Positions 53,331-62,184 of a DNA stretch of 64,000 nucleotides are shown one piece after another. Source of the stretch: Prevotella sp. (GTDB taxonomy: Bacteria > Bacteroidota > Bacteroidia > Bacteroidales > Dysgonomonadaceae); assembly GCA_031271965.1 (NCBI GenBank), contig JAISUS010000002.1, forward strand, positions 1 through 64,000, given 5' to 3'. The position numbers and the translations under genes were made by a program. The notes below the pieces were generated by a model, which saw nothing but the letters and a program-made list of their open reading frames with translations, did not search any database and was not told where the DNA came from. The stretch's first letter is position 1. Each line of letters begins with the position of its first letter.

Positions 53331-54029
53331 ATGGATTGGGGAGAGAATCTCATTGAAGGATTGAAGTGGTCTGATAATATAATCAACAGAGAAGGGAAAG
53401 AGCGTGTGGCTGAAATGATAGCTGCCAAAGCTTCTGACGGTGATGTGATAGGAGCTGGTTCCGGTTCTACCGTATATTTGGCTTTGTATGCTATAGCTAA
53501 GAAGATTAAAGAGACCGATTGGGCTATTCAGATCATTCCGTCATCTTTAGAGATTTCTATGACTTGTATCCAACTCGGTATTCCTCAGACAACTCTATTG
53601 AATAAAAAGCCTGACTGGACATTTGATGGTGCAGATGAGGTTGATTCTAATAATAATATGATAAAAGGGCGTGGCGGAGCCATGTTCAAAGAAAAGTTGT
53701 TAATCTGTAACAGCAAAAAAACTTATATACTGATAGATAAATCGAAATTAGTATCTAATTTAGGACAAAACTTTCCGATACCGGTTGAGATATTTCCGTC
53801 TTCGTTGCTTTATGTCGAAAATGAGTTAAGAAATATGGGGGCTACGGAGATAAATCTTAGACTGGCTAAAGGAAAAGATGGAGCAATAATAACAGAAAAC
53901 GGGAATCTTATTTTGGATGCCAGATTCACTTCTATTGATAATATATTGGAAAGCCGGATAAAGTCTATTACGGGTGTTATCGAAAGCGGCTTATTTATAG
54001 GTTATGATGTGGAAGTATTGGTTTCCTGA
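53331..54029 (+). CDS. rpiA: Ribose-5-phosphate isomerase A
   Basis: A 232-residue enzyme of the pentose phosphate pathway that interconverts ribose 5-phosphate and ribulose 5-phosphate. Motifs are IGAGSGSTVYLALYAI, WTFDGADEVDSNNNMIKGRG with the catalytic acids, and GGAMFKEKLLICNS. The protein is of normal length. The mnmA gene follows 18 bases later, so they may be co-transcribed. Confidence 0.95.
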   Translation: MDWGENLIEGLKWSDNIINREGKERVAEMIAAKASDGDVIGAGSGSTVYLALYAIAKKIKETDWAIQIIPSSLEISMTCIQLGIPQTTLLNKKPDWTFDGADEVDSNNNMIKGRGGAMFKEKLLICNSKKTYILIDKSKLVSNLGQNFPIPVEIFPSSLLYVENELRNMGATEINLRLAKGKDGAIITENGNLILDARFTSIDNILESRIKSITGVIESGLFIGYDVEVLVS

Positions 54030-54047
54030 TTACGGAGAAAATTTGAA

Positions 54048-55121
54048 ATGAAAATAGCAGCATTAGTATCGGGAGGAGTAGACAGTTCTGTGGTTGTACA
54101 TCAGTTAAAAGAACAGGGTTATGATCCTACGATATTTTATATACGTATAGGCATGCAGGACGAACAAGGGTTTATTGACTGTCCTGCCGAAGAAGATATC
54201 GAAATTACAACATATATAGCGAAAAAATATGATTGTAAAATGGAAATAGTTTCCTTACACGAAGAGTATTGGGAGAATGTGGTCAGCTATACCATTGATG
54301 CTGTAAAGCGCGGACTTACCCCCAATCCTGACATGATGTGTAACAAGCTAATCAAATTTGGTTGCTTCGAACAAAAATGGGGACACGAGTTTGATAAGAT
54401 TGCAACCGGTCATTATGCTACAACGACAGAACTGAATGGAAAGAATTGGCTTTCTACGGCAAAAGACCATATGAAAGATCAAACTTATTTTCTTGGTCAA
54501 ATTGACTATTTACAGGTTTCAAAGCTGATGTTTCCTATTGGTAATCTATTGAAGAGCGAAGTACGGGAAATTGCTTCCCGCGAAGGGCTGCCTTCTGCTC
54601 AAAGGAAAGATAGCCAAGGTATTTGCTTTTTGGGTAAGATAAATTATAATGATTTTATCCGTCGTTATTTAGGTGTACGTCCCGGTAAGATAGTGGAGCT
54701 GGAAACTGGAAAGGTTTTGGGTAAACACGAAGGATATTGGTTTCATACAATCGGGCAACGTAAAGGTTTAGGCTTGAGTGGGGGGCCTTGGTTTGTAATA
54801 AAAAAGGATACAAAACGTAATATTATTTATGTGTCGAATGGTTACGACCCGGAAACTCAATATGGCAATGTGGTGAATCTTGCCGGCTTTTCTTTTATCA
54901 CAGAAGATATATGGGGTGATTTTAAAAGCTCTCGTGATATAACATTTAAGATACGTCATACACCCGAATTTACAAAAGGACGGATAGAAAAGATCGAAGA
55001 TGTCTATCGTATCTATTCAGAAGATAAAATACAAGGCATAGCAGCCGGACAATTTGGTGTCGTTTATGATGCCGAATCAAAATTATGCATTGGCAGTGGT
55101 ATGATTGCTAATGAAAGATAA
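54048..55121 (+). CDS. mnmA: tRNA 2-thiouridylase MnmA
   Basis: A 357-residue PP-loop enzyme that places sulfur on U34 of tRNAs for Lys, Glu and Gln. The PP-loop is [15 protein letters not shown]. The two catalytic cysteines are in [13 protein letters not shown] and [12 protein letters not shown], and [19 protein letters not shown] is the conserved late motif. The length is standard. It follows rpiA and precedes a TRIC-like channel gene by 46 bases. Confidence 0.96.
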   Translation: MKIAALVSGGVDSSVVVHQLKEQGYDPTIFYIRIGMQDEQGFIDCPAEEDIEITTYIAKKYDCKMEIVSLHEEYWENVVSYTIDAVKRGLTPNPDMMCNKLIKFGCFEQKWGHEFDKIATGHYATTTELNGKNWLSTAKDHMKDQTYFLGQIDYLQVSKLMFPIGNLLKSEVREIASREGLPSAQRKDSQGICFLGKINYNDFIRRYLGVRPGKIVELETGKVLGKHEGYWFHTIGQRKGLGLSGGPWFVIKKDTKRNIIYVSNGYDPETQYGNVVNLAGFSFITEDIWGDFKSSRDITFKIRHTPEFTKGRIEKIEDVYRIYSEDKIQGIAAGQFGVVYDAESKLCIGSGMIANER

Positions 55122-55167
55122 ATGGAGAATAATTTATAATTAATAAACTACGACAAACTTTTATACC

Positions 55168-55803
55168 ATGTTTCTCTTTGAAGATCTGGCACAGATACAA
55201 CTCGTTGATATAATAGAGATCTTAGGTACTATTGCATTTGCCATCAGCGGTATCCGTTTGGCATCAGCTAAGCGTTTCGATTGGTTTGGTGCTATCGTTA
55301 TTGGATTTGTGACAGCTACAGGTGGCGGGACGCTCCGCGATTTACTATTAGATGTTCCTCCTTTTTGGATGCAGGCAAGTCGTTACATTTGGTGCACATT
55401 GCTTGCATTTATTGTAGTAATCTTTTTCAGAAGATATCTGGTACATCTAAACAATACTATATTCTGGTTCGACTGTATAGGTCTTGGACTGTTTGTTGTA
55501 GTAGGATACGAAAAAGCTATGGCTCTTGAATACCCGGTTTGGGTATGTATTTCTATGGCTACTATAACTGGTATTGTCGGTGGTATGGCCAGGGATATTC
55601 TGATTAATGAAGTACCGATTATTTTCACACAAGAGCTGTACGCTGTTGCTTGTATTTTAGGTGGAATACTATTTAGTATACTGAATTATTTACAGGTAGA
55701 TTTGTTTATTACGGAAATAGCAACAGCAGTATTTGTTGTTGTTGTGAGAGTTATTGCTACAAAATATCATTTAAAACTTCCGGTACTTAAAGGGGAGGAC
55801 TGA
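55168..55803 (+). CDS. TRIC-family (UPF0126, YicG-like) membrane channel
   Basis: A 211-residue membrane protein with about seven hydrophobic segments arranged as two related halves. Both have a glycine-rich stretch with a conserved R-D: GFVTATGGGTLRDLLLD and ITGIVGGMARDILINEVP. This is the prokaryotic TRIC fold, a trimeric monovalent-cation channel. The native ion is not set by the sequence. It converges with the MerR gene, only 20 bases away. Confidence 0.9.
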   Translation: MFLFEDLAQIQLVDIIEILGTIAFAISGIRLASAKRFDWFGAIVIGFVTATGGGTLRDLLLDVPPFWMQASRYIWCTLLAFIVVIFFRRYLVHLNNTIFWFDCIGLGLFVVVGYEKAMALEYPVWVCISMATITGIVGGMARDILINEVPIIFTQELYAVACILGGILFSILNYLQVDLFITEIATAVFVVVVRVIATKYHLKLPVLKGED

Positions 55804-55823
55804 TGTAGTCAGACAAAGGTAGA

Positions 55824-56165
55824 TCAGCTGTCAAATTCGCGCTCCAAATCTTCCAGCTCTTTTTTTATCTTTTCCAGTCTGGTTATAACCTGTATTTTAC
55901 GAGTTTCGTCATCTCGTTTTTGTTTGAGCGTTTGTCTGGCTCCTTCCAATGTCAATCCTTTTTCCTTGACCAGATGATACACTACCGCAATATTCTCAAT
56001 ATCATCTTTTGTATATTGGCGGGTTCCACCTTCTGTCTTTCGTGGGTTAATAATGTCGAATTCGGTTTCCCAAAAACGAAGCAAAGACTCATTTACCTTA
56101 AAATGAGCTGCAACTTCCTTTACAGAATAGTATAGGCGATTACTCTTTTCGAAATCGATTTTCAT
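55824..56165 (-). CDS. MerR-family transcription regulator
   Basis: A 113-residue regulator from the ATG at 56165; the frame extends to a TTG at 56174. The winged-helix part starts RLYYSVKEVAAHFKVNESLLRFWE, and QYTKDDIENIAVVYHLVKEKG is the typical second half. A short coiled coil closes it (ITRLEKIKKELEDLEREF). It lacks a ligand-binding domain with metal cysteines. It lies five bases after the M23 peptidase gene, so the two form an operon; a role in envelope control is only a guess. Confidence 0.9.
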   Translation of the reverse strand: MKIDFEKSNRLYYSVKEVAAHFKVNESLLRFWETEFDIINPRKTEGGTRQYTKDDIENIAVVYHLVKEKGLTLEGARQTLKQKRDDETRKIQVITRLEKIKKELEDLEREFDS

Positions 56166-56170
56166 AAGTA

Positions 56171-57142
56171 TCAATCCATTACTTGTCCGTGATTTGCTGC
56201 TATTTGCAGCATCTTATCATATTCTTTAGGGCTCAAATCCATAAAGTAATATTTTGCAGGGTTGTCCGGTTGTCCTTTTACATGTACTTCGTAATGAAGA
56301 TGTGGCCCTGTTGATTTTCCTGTATTTCCCACCTGCCCGATGAGTTCTCCACGCACAACTTTTTGTCCAGTCCTGACTTTATATTCGTTCAGGTGTGCAT
56401 AAAGCGTTTCATACCCATATCCATGATCGATAATAATACATTTACCATATCCCTGTTTCCAATCGGCAAGTGTTACTGTTCCATCGGCAGTAGTATATAC
56501 CGGGGTGCCTATATTAGCCGTAAAGTCCATCCCTGAATGAAAGCGGGCGGTACCATAAATAGGGTCTATACGCATGCCATATCCCGAAGCCAGTTGTTTC
56601 AGGTATCTGTCTGGTATAGGTTGTATGCTTGGTATATGCTTAAGGCGGTCTTTTTGTGTTTTCGCCAGTTCCAGAACTTCATCGAAAGAGTTGGACTGGA
56701 TATATATTTGTCTGGAAATATAATCCATTTTTTTAGAAGTTTGTATTATCAGGTCTGCACTGGATAAATCTGTCAGGTAATCGTATCGGCTAGTTCCTCC
56801 TGCGCCCGAACTGCGGATAGAAGAAGGTATCGGGTCGGCATGAAATATAGCGCGATAAAGATTATCGTCACGTTGTTGTATATCTTTCAAAACATTAGCA
56901 GCTTCATCCATGCGTTTCGATAGTAATTCGTATTGGGCATCTTTGAGTCTATCGTTCTTCTTTTGCTCTTCTCCCCATGGAGTTCCTACAAAATAGGCAA
57001 ACGCAATTAACGCTCCTATACCAACAATGATACCCGATATGAGATGCCGGAAAACAATAAAAATTTTATCCTTCAAACTAGGGTAAATTCTTTCGTATGC
57101 CAGATTCTGTGGATTGTATCGGTAGTATACCTTTCGCTTCAT
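56171..57142 (-). CDS. M23-family peptidoglycan endopeptidase, membrane-anchored
   Basis: A 323-residue protein. One membrane segment near residues 29-52 (VFRHLISGIIVGIGALIAFA) is followed by a predicted coiled-coil region (about 60-100), and an M23/LytM peptidase domain covers about 185-300. Zinc ligands are in RFHSGMDFT and GPHLHYEV, so it looks catalytically complete. It is likely to cut peptide cross-links for growth or division, or to act with an activator. The MerR gene follows. Confidence 0.93.
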   Translation of the reverse strand: MKRKVYYRYNPQNLAYERIYPSLKDKIFIVFRHLISGIIVGIGALIAFAYFVGTPWGEEQKKNDRLKDAQYELLSKRMDEAANVLKDIQQRDDNLYRAIFHADPIPSSIRSSGAGGTSRYDYLTDLSSADLIIQTSKKMDYISRQIYIQSNSFDEVLELAKTQKDRLKHIPSIQPIPDRYLKQLASGYGMRIDPIYGTARFHSGMDFTANIGTPVYTTADGTVTLADWKQGYGKCIIIDHGYGYETLYAHLNEYKVRTGQKVVRGELIGQVGNTGKSTGPHLHYEVHVKGQPDNPAKYYFMDLSPKEYDKMLQIAANHGQVMD

Positions 57143-57178
57143 TCTATAAAATCGTGATAATTATAGTCACGAGTTCGA

Positions 57179-57186
57179 CAAAAGTA
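57179..57186 (-). promoter_or_regulatory. -7 element of the M23/MerR operon
   Basis: The minus strand reads TACTTTTG, 37 bases before the M23 start. A plus-strand TATTTTTG (57199-57206) nearby may serve alaS, so the two promoters lie back to back. Confidence 0.5.
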
Positions 57187-57322
57187 AAGTTTTTGAACTA
57201 TTTTTGCAAGTTGAAAAGGCTAATCTGTAAATTAGAAAATGTGAAAATTGGCAAATTATCAATAAAACAATAAGAAATTCATTTTCAAATTAGCTGATTC
57301 CCAAATTTACTAATAAAAAAAT

Positions 57323-59938
57323 ATGATGACTTCCAAAGAGATTCGAGAATCATTCAAATCGTTTTTTGCTTCTAAAGGGCACCAGATTGTAGCATCTGCT
57401 CCTATGGTTATCAAAGGAGACCCTACATTGATGTTTACTAATGCAGGTATGAACCAGTTTAAAGATATTATACTGGGTAATGCTCCTATAAAATATCCAC
57501 GCGTCGCGGACTCTCAAAAATGTCTTCGCGTAAGCGGGAAGCATAACGATCTGGAAGAGGTAGGCCACGATACATATCACCATACTATGTTCGAAATGCT
57601 TGGTAACTGGTCTTTTGGTGATTATTTCAAGAAGGAAGCGATAGAATGGGCGTGGGAGTATCTGACTGAAGTGCTGAAACTGGATAAAGATCGGTTGTAT
57701 GTTACCGTTTTCGAAGGAAGCTCGGAAGAAGGGCTTAGCAGAGATAATGAAGCAGCCGGATATTGGGAAAAATATTTGTCTAAAGATAGGATTCTAAACG
57801 GAAATAAGAAAGATAATTTTTGGGAAATGGGTGATACAGGTCCTTGTGGTCCATGCTCGGAAATACATATAGATATCCGTTCTGATGAAGAAAGAGCGAA
57901 AATAGATGGAGCTACGTTGGTAAACATAGATCCGGATGTTATAGAAATCTGGAACCTTGTGTTTATGCAATATAATAGAAAGGCAGACAAATCATTAGAG
58001 CCTCTTCCTGCGAGAGTGATTGATACAGGTATGGGATTTGAACGTCTTTGTATGGCTGTTCAAGGCAAAGTGTCGAATTATGATACCGATGTTTTTCAGA
58101 CTATAATTAAGGCTATTGGTGAATTGACCGGGTATCAATACGGACAAGGCAACAAGGTTGATATAGCTATGCGTGTGATTGCCGATCATATTCGTACTAT
58201 TGCGTTTTCTATTACAGATGGGCAATTGCCGTCGAATGCCAAGGCCGGTTATGTGATTCGCCGTATTCTTCGTCGTGCAGTGCGTTATGGATATACATTC
58301 CTTGGTCAGCACAAATCATTTATGTATAAGTTGATTCCTGCTTTAATAGAAACAATGGGAGAAGCTTATCCGGAACTTGTTCAACAACGGACTCTGATAG
58401 AAAAAGTAATGAAAGAAGAGGAAGAATCTTTCTTGCGTACACTCGAAATAGGTATTAAATTATTGGATAAACAAATTGCTGAGAGTAAGACTAAGAATTC
58501 TACTATATTAAATGGATCGGATGCTTTCACTTTGTATGATACATATGGTTTTCCCCTCGATTTGACAGAACTTATCCTGCGTGAAAATGGAATGACTGTA
58601 GATCAAAAAGGTTTTGATGCAGAAATGCAGAAACAAAAAGACCGTGCGCGTAATGCCGCTGCTGTGGAAACCGAAGACTGGGTTGTACTGAAAGAAGGCA
58701 ATACTGAATTTTTGGGATATGATTTTACAGAGTGTGAAACGGAAATACTTCGTTATCGTAAGGTAAAACAAAAGAATAGCGAATTTTATCAGATTGTGCT
58801 TAGCCAAACCCCATTTTATGCAGAAATGGGTGGTCAGGTAGGAGATAGTGGTTGGTTAATTCACGATGACGAAAAAATAGAAATAACAGATACGAAACGA
58901 GAAAATAACTTGGCTGTACATTTGTCGAAGAAGCTTCCGCTAGATATAACCGCGACCTTTACAGCACGTATCAATACAAGCAATCGTACGGCAACAGAGT
59001 GTAACCATACCGCAACGCACTTGCTTCACGAAGCTTTGCGTGAAATACTAGGAACACATGTTGAGCAAAAGGGTTCTTTTGTTTCTCCGTCTGTTCTTCG
59101 TTTCGATTTTTCTCATTATCAAAAACTGACAGATGAGGAGATACGTAAAGTGGAGCGCTTTGTTACTGCTAAAGTCAGAGCGGATATAGCACGTGTAGAA
59201 AACCGTCATGTTCCTATTGAAGAAGCCAAGATGATGGGGGCAATGGCTCTCTTCGGTGAAAAATACGGTGATGATGTACGTGTGATTAGCTTTGGCAATT
59301 CCGTTGAGCTTTGTGGAGGTACCCATATCTCTTCAACGGGACGTATAGGCTCGTTCCGTATTGTAAATGAAAGTTCTATTGCTGCCGGTATACGCCGCAT
59401 AGAGGCCATTACGGCTGAGGCATGTGAGGACTATTTCTATACGCAACAGGATATACTGACAGAGATGAAATCTTTGCTGAATAATGCTCCCAATCTGGCG
59501 CAAACCCTTCGCAAGTTCTTTGAGGAAAACAGCGACCTGAAAAAGCAAATGGAAGAGTATGTGAAGGAAAAAACGGTTCAGGTAAAAGAATTGATAATAA
59601 AGAAAAAGCAAATAGTCAATGGTATTGATGTTTTTGTATTAACAAACTCCGTTCCGGCAGAAATCGTAAAAGATCTTGCATTTCAGATTAAAGGTCAGTT
59701 CCCTGCGAATAGTGTATTTATAGGAGCTACCGATGCTGAGAATAAACCTTTACTAACAGTTATGCTCAGCGACGATTTGGTTAAAGATCATAGTTTGAAT
59801 GCTTCTCAATTGGTTCGTGATGCAGCAAAGCATATCCAAGGAGGGGGTGGGGGACAACCTCATTTTGCTACAGCCGGAGGAAAGAATTCTGAAGGCTTGT
59901 CAAATGCCCTGAATGAAATTATTAGTAAGATAAAATAA
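57323..59938 (+). CDS. alaS: Alanyl-tRNA synthetase
   Basis: An 871-residue class II synthetase with all expected parts. Class II core: [19 protein letters not shown] and [15 protein letters not shown]. Editing domain zinc ligands: [15 protein letters not shown] and [12 protein letters not shown]. The C-terminal domain ends with [14 protein letters not shown]. Length is normal. It is divergent from the M23 gene and ends at a clear terminator. Confidence 0.98.
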   Translation: MMTSKEIRESFKSFFASKGHQIVASAPMVIKGDPTLMFTNAGMNQFKDIILGNAPIKYPRVADSQKCLRVSGKHNDLEEVGHDTYHHTMFEMLGNWSFGDYFKKEAIEWAWEYLTEVLKLDKDRLYVTVFEGSSEEGLSRDNEAAGYWEKYLSKDRILNGNKKDNFWEMGDTGPCGPCSEIHIDIRSDEERAKIDGATLVNIDPDVIEIWNLVFMQYNRKADKSLEPLPARVIDTGMGFERLCMAVQGKVSNYDTDVFQTIIKAIGELTGYQYGQGNKVDIAMRVIADHIRTIAFSITDGQLPSNAKAGYVIRRILRRAVRYGYTFLGQHKSFMYKLIPALIETMGEAYPELVQQRTLIEKVMKEEEESFLRTLEIGIKLLDKQIAESKTKNSTILNGSDAFTLYDTYGFPLDLTELILRENGMTVDQKGFDAEMQKQKDRARNAAAVETEDWVVLKEGNTEFLGYDFTECETEILRYRKVKQKNSEFYQIVLSQTPFYAEMGGQVGDSGWLIHDDEKIEITDTKRENNLAVHLSKKLPLDITATFTARINTSNRTATECNHTATHLLHEALREILGTHVEQKGSFVSPSVLRFDFSHYQKLTDEEIRKVERFVTAKVRADIARVENRHVPIEEAKMMGAMALFGEKYGDDVRVISFGNSVELCGGTHISSTGRIGSFRIVNESSIAAGIRRIEAITAEACEDYFYTQQDILTEMKSLLNNAPNLAQTLRKFFEENSDLKKQMEEYVKEKTVQVKELIIKKKQIVNGIDVFVLTNSVPAEIVKDLAFQIKGQFPANSVFIGATDAENKPLLTVMLSDDLVKDHSLNASQLVRDAAKHIQGGGGGQPHFATAGGKNSEGLSNALNEIISKIK

Positions 59939-59953
59939 ATCGTCATATTTAAA

Positions 59954-59983
59954 TAGCAGAATCCGTGGATTCTGCTATTTTTG
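59954..59983 (+). terminator. Terminator of alaS, overlapping a promoter element
   Basis: TAGCAGAATCC (59954-59964) pairs with GGATTCTGCTA (59967-59977), and a T-run follows. Its last part reads TATTTTTG (59976-59983), which also matches the -7 element of the next gene. Confidence 0.85.
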
Positions 59984-60008
59984 CATATAGGAACCTGATA
60001 TTTATACT

Positions 60009-60743
60009 ATGAAACAAACACTTATCCTTACATTGAGCCTGCTTCTGGCTTTTCCTGTCTATAGCCAATCCGTAATAAAAGAATACAGAAAATTTCACCT
60101 GTCTGTAGATGCCGGATGGGATTTTGTACAGGGTACATCAAATACTATCCTTTCAAATGACTTTACACTTCCCCTTACTAAAAAAGGATTTACTCCCGGA
60201 ATTGATGCTGCTTATTTTTTTACGAAAAATTATGGAGTTGGTGTAAAATATAGGTTTTATAAAGCGAGTAGAGAATCATCTTCGTACTCTGAGTATACGG
60301 AGCAGACGTTTGAAGATCCTGTATATGAATATAATAATAATTCTCTTGAGGAAACAACTCATCTGGTTGGGCCGGCATTTTTTGCCCGATGGTCTCTCGG
60401 TAGTACGAAATGGATAGTTTCGACAAATGCTGGAGTGGTTTATCTACATGATAAAATATCAAAAATACAAAGAGAAGAATATTATGGTTTTATGAATAAG
60501 GAAGGACTTATCTCTTATCCACCGGATTTTCCTCAAAGTCAGAGAATCGGTTATAGCGATCTTTCAGGAAGCACTATAGGTCTTACTTTATCGACAGGGA
60601 TTCGTTATCAGATTTTCCCATTTCTGGGTGCAGGGATATCAGCGAATGGGCTTTTTGCTTCGATATCTAAAATGGAGCAAGCAAATGTTTCTCGTAAGAT
60701 AAATAGGATAGGTGTTTCGGCTACAATAGATTTTAGTTTCTAA
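60009..60743 (+). CDS. Outer membrane beta-barrel-like protein
   Basis: A 244-residue protein with a signal peptide (MKQTLILTLSLLLAFPVYSQ). The rest alternates polar and hydrophobic residues in repeated strands such as FHLSVDAGWDFV, YGVGVKYRFYKA, WIVSTNAGVVYLHD and ISATIDFSF-like closing residues, ending in Phe as barrels do. No further family is recognised. It may be a small porin-like or attachment protein. Confidence 0.78.
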   Translation: MKQTLILTLSLLLAFPVYSQSVIKEYRKFHLSVDAGWDFVQGTSNTILSNDFTLPLTKKGFTPGIDAAYFFTKNYGVGVKYRFYKASRESSSYSEYTEQTFEDPVYEYNNNSLEETTHLVGPAFFARWSLGSTKWIVSTNAGVVYLHDKISKIQREEYYGFMNKEGLISYPPDFPQSQRIGYSDLSGSTIGLTLSTGIRYQIFPFLGAGISANGLFASISKMEQANVSRKINRIGVSATIDFSF

Positions 60744-60764
60744 TAATATTTTATCTAAGGATTT

Positions 60765-61274
60765 TTACCAGATTCTGGTTTTTACAAATCCTTTTAGTGT
60801 ACCCATTCCTATGGAGACACCTGTACGTATGAAGAATTGTTCTTTTCCGGCAGTGACATTAAGGTCGTAGCCTGCTTTTACAAAAAAGAATTTGTAATCG
60901 AAATATACGTTCGGGGTGATAATAATTCCATCCTTGCCATGTCTGAAGTTGAAAAGATATCCGGCATCGCACCCAACAAGAAATGTACATTTGTTGTTAT
61001 TGAAAAGTGATTCGCTGAGGAACGACGTTAACTGTATAGGTTTAATGTTTAATCCGGCAACAGGAGAGCTTCCTCCGGTATAATCTATTCCGCTCGAAAC
61101 GAAAGAGTTTAAAGGATTCCTTTTATGCCAAACAGGAAAAGAGGCATTGGCTGCAAACTGAAAATCGTTGCCTTTACCTTTGGCATCGGCATATTGAATT
61201 CCGGCTCCGACAAATTGTGCCGAACAAGCAAGTGGTAGTATTAATAATAGAAATGCTATTTTGATTATTTTCAT
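60765..61274 (-). CDS. Secreted beta-rich protein, possible outer membrane barrel
   Basis: A 169-residue protein with a signal peptide (MKIIKIAFLLLILPLACSAQ). The mature part has repeated amphipathic strands: FVGAGIQYADA, FQFAANASFPVW, NVYFDYKFFFVKAGYDLNV and FIRTGVSIGMGTL. It ends in KTRIW, with a C-terminal aromatic residue, as barrel proteins do. No family known. It converges with the preceding barrel-like gene. Confidence 0.72.
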   Translation of the reverse strand: MKIIKIAFLLLILPLACSAQFVGAGIQYADAKGKGNDFQFAANASFPVWHKRNPLNSFVSSGIDYTGGSSPVAGLNIKPIQLTSFLSESLFNNNKCTFLVGCDAGYLFNFRHGKDGIIITPNVYFDYKFFFVKAGYDLNVTAGKEQFFIRTGVSIGMGTLKGFVKTRIW

Positions 61275-61336
61275 CTGTATCGCTTGATTTGTTTGTAAAA
61301 ATACAGTTTATTTTTGAAATCTGATAAATAGTAATT

Positions 61337-62074
61337 TCAGAAAACACTGGAAACCCGCTGAACTATATTGCACAGTTGATATACTTTATCTAGTTTTATC
61401 TCAAAGTCGGTATATTCGGGCGATGAGTTCAATGAACGGCAGACGATATAACCTTTTTCCGTATTTTGTTCTGCAATTTGCTTGCACAATATAGTGTTAT
61501 CAAGTACGATAATCCAGTTCGGAAAATCATCTGTATGTAACTTGTTGCGCCAATGTTCCTTGCCCAATTCACGGGCGAGTACAATGTCTCCATTGCTTAA
61601 GCTGCGTTTTGTGTTATCATCCATGCTATCCCCTTTTATCTCAAAAGCAAAATAGCGTCCAAGTCCTATTTTATCGACGATGAAATCAAATTCTTCAAAT
61701 TCCCCTCCGATAAATTCTGCATCCCGGTATTCGTCTATATATTTGGCATAGGCTTTGATGGGAATAAATGGTACTCGCATTCTGTACCTGCCGTTAGGCA
61801 TTTCATAATATTTTACTCCCGATTTTGTTGTCAAATAAGGAGCCTCACCTTTGATTCCTTCATTCCGGACCATTCGTCCTTCTCCCTTTAATAACCATTG
61901 TTCATTAACATTAAAGTAATTAGCAAGAATGGATATATTTGATTTGTTAGGGTTGGTTTTTCCATCAATATAATTTGCTATAGTACCTTTTGTTATGGAT
62001 GTATCTTTCCAAATCCGGTATGCTGTAACACCTTCCTTCTCAAGTAAATATTTTAATCTGTTTTTGAATTCCAT
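61337..62074 (-). CDS. S24-family HTH regulator (phage repressor-like)
   Basis: A 245-residue regulator. An N-terminal helix-turn-helix domain (about 1-65) has FKNRLKYLLEKEGVTAYRI and a KGTIANYIDGKT recognition helix. The C-terminal S24/LexA-like domain shows the Ser of KGDSMDDN (Ser150) and a plausible Lys at 198 in ILCKQIAE. Such proteins repress until self-cleaved, often after DNA damage. No phage genes adjoin it. I see no obvious Ala-Gly cleavage pair, so cleavage is uncertain. Confidence 0.88.
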   Translation of the reverse strand: MEFKNRLKYLLEKEGVTAYRIWKDTSITKGTIANYIDGKTNPNKSNISILANYFNVNEQWLLKGEGRMVRNEGIKGEAPYLTTKSGVKYYEMPNGRYRMRVPFIPIKAYAKYIDEYRDAEFIGGEFEEFDFIVDKIGLGRYFAFEIKGDSMDDNTKRSLSNGDIVLARELGKEHWRNKLHTDDFPNWIIVLDNTILCKQIAEQNTEKGYIVCRSLNSSPEYTDFEIKLDKVYQLCNIVQRVSSVF

Positions 62075-62127
62075 CTTTTATATGTTTGTAAAATAAAGAA
62101 TAAAATATTTTATGAATGGCTTTTTTC

Positions 62128-62160
62128 TGAAAAATAAGAAAGGTTGCCTTTCAGCAACCT
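62128..62160 (-). terminator. Terminator of the DUF349 gene
   Basis: AGGTTGC (62141-62147) pairs with GCAACCT (62154-62160). On the minus strand a T-rich stretch follows. Confidence 0.8.
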
Positions 62161-62184
62161 CTCTAATATATTGTTGTGATGAGA

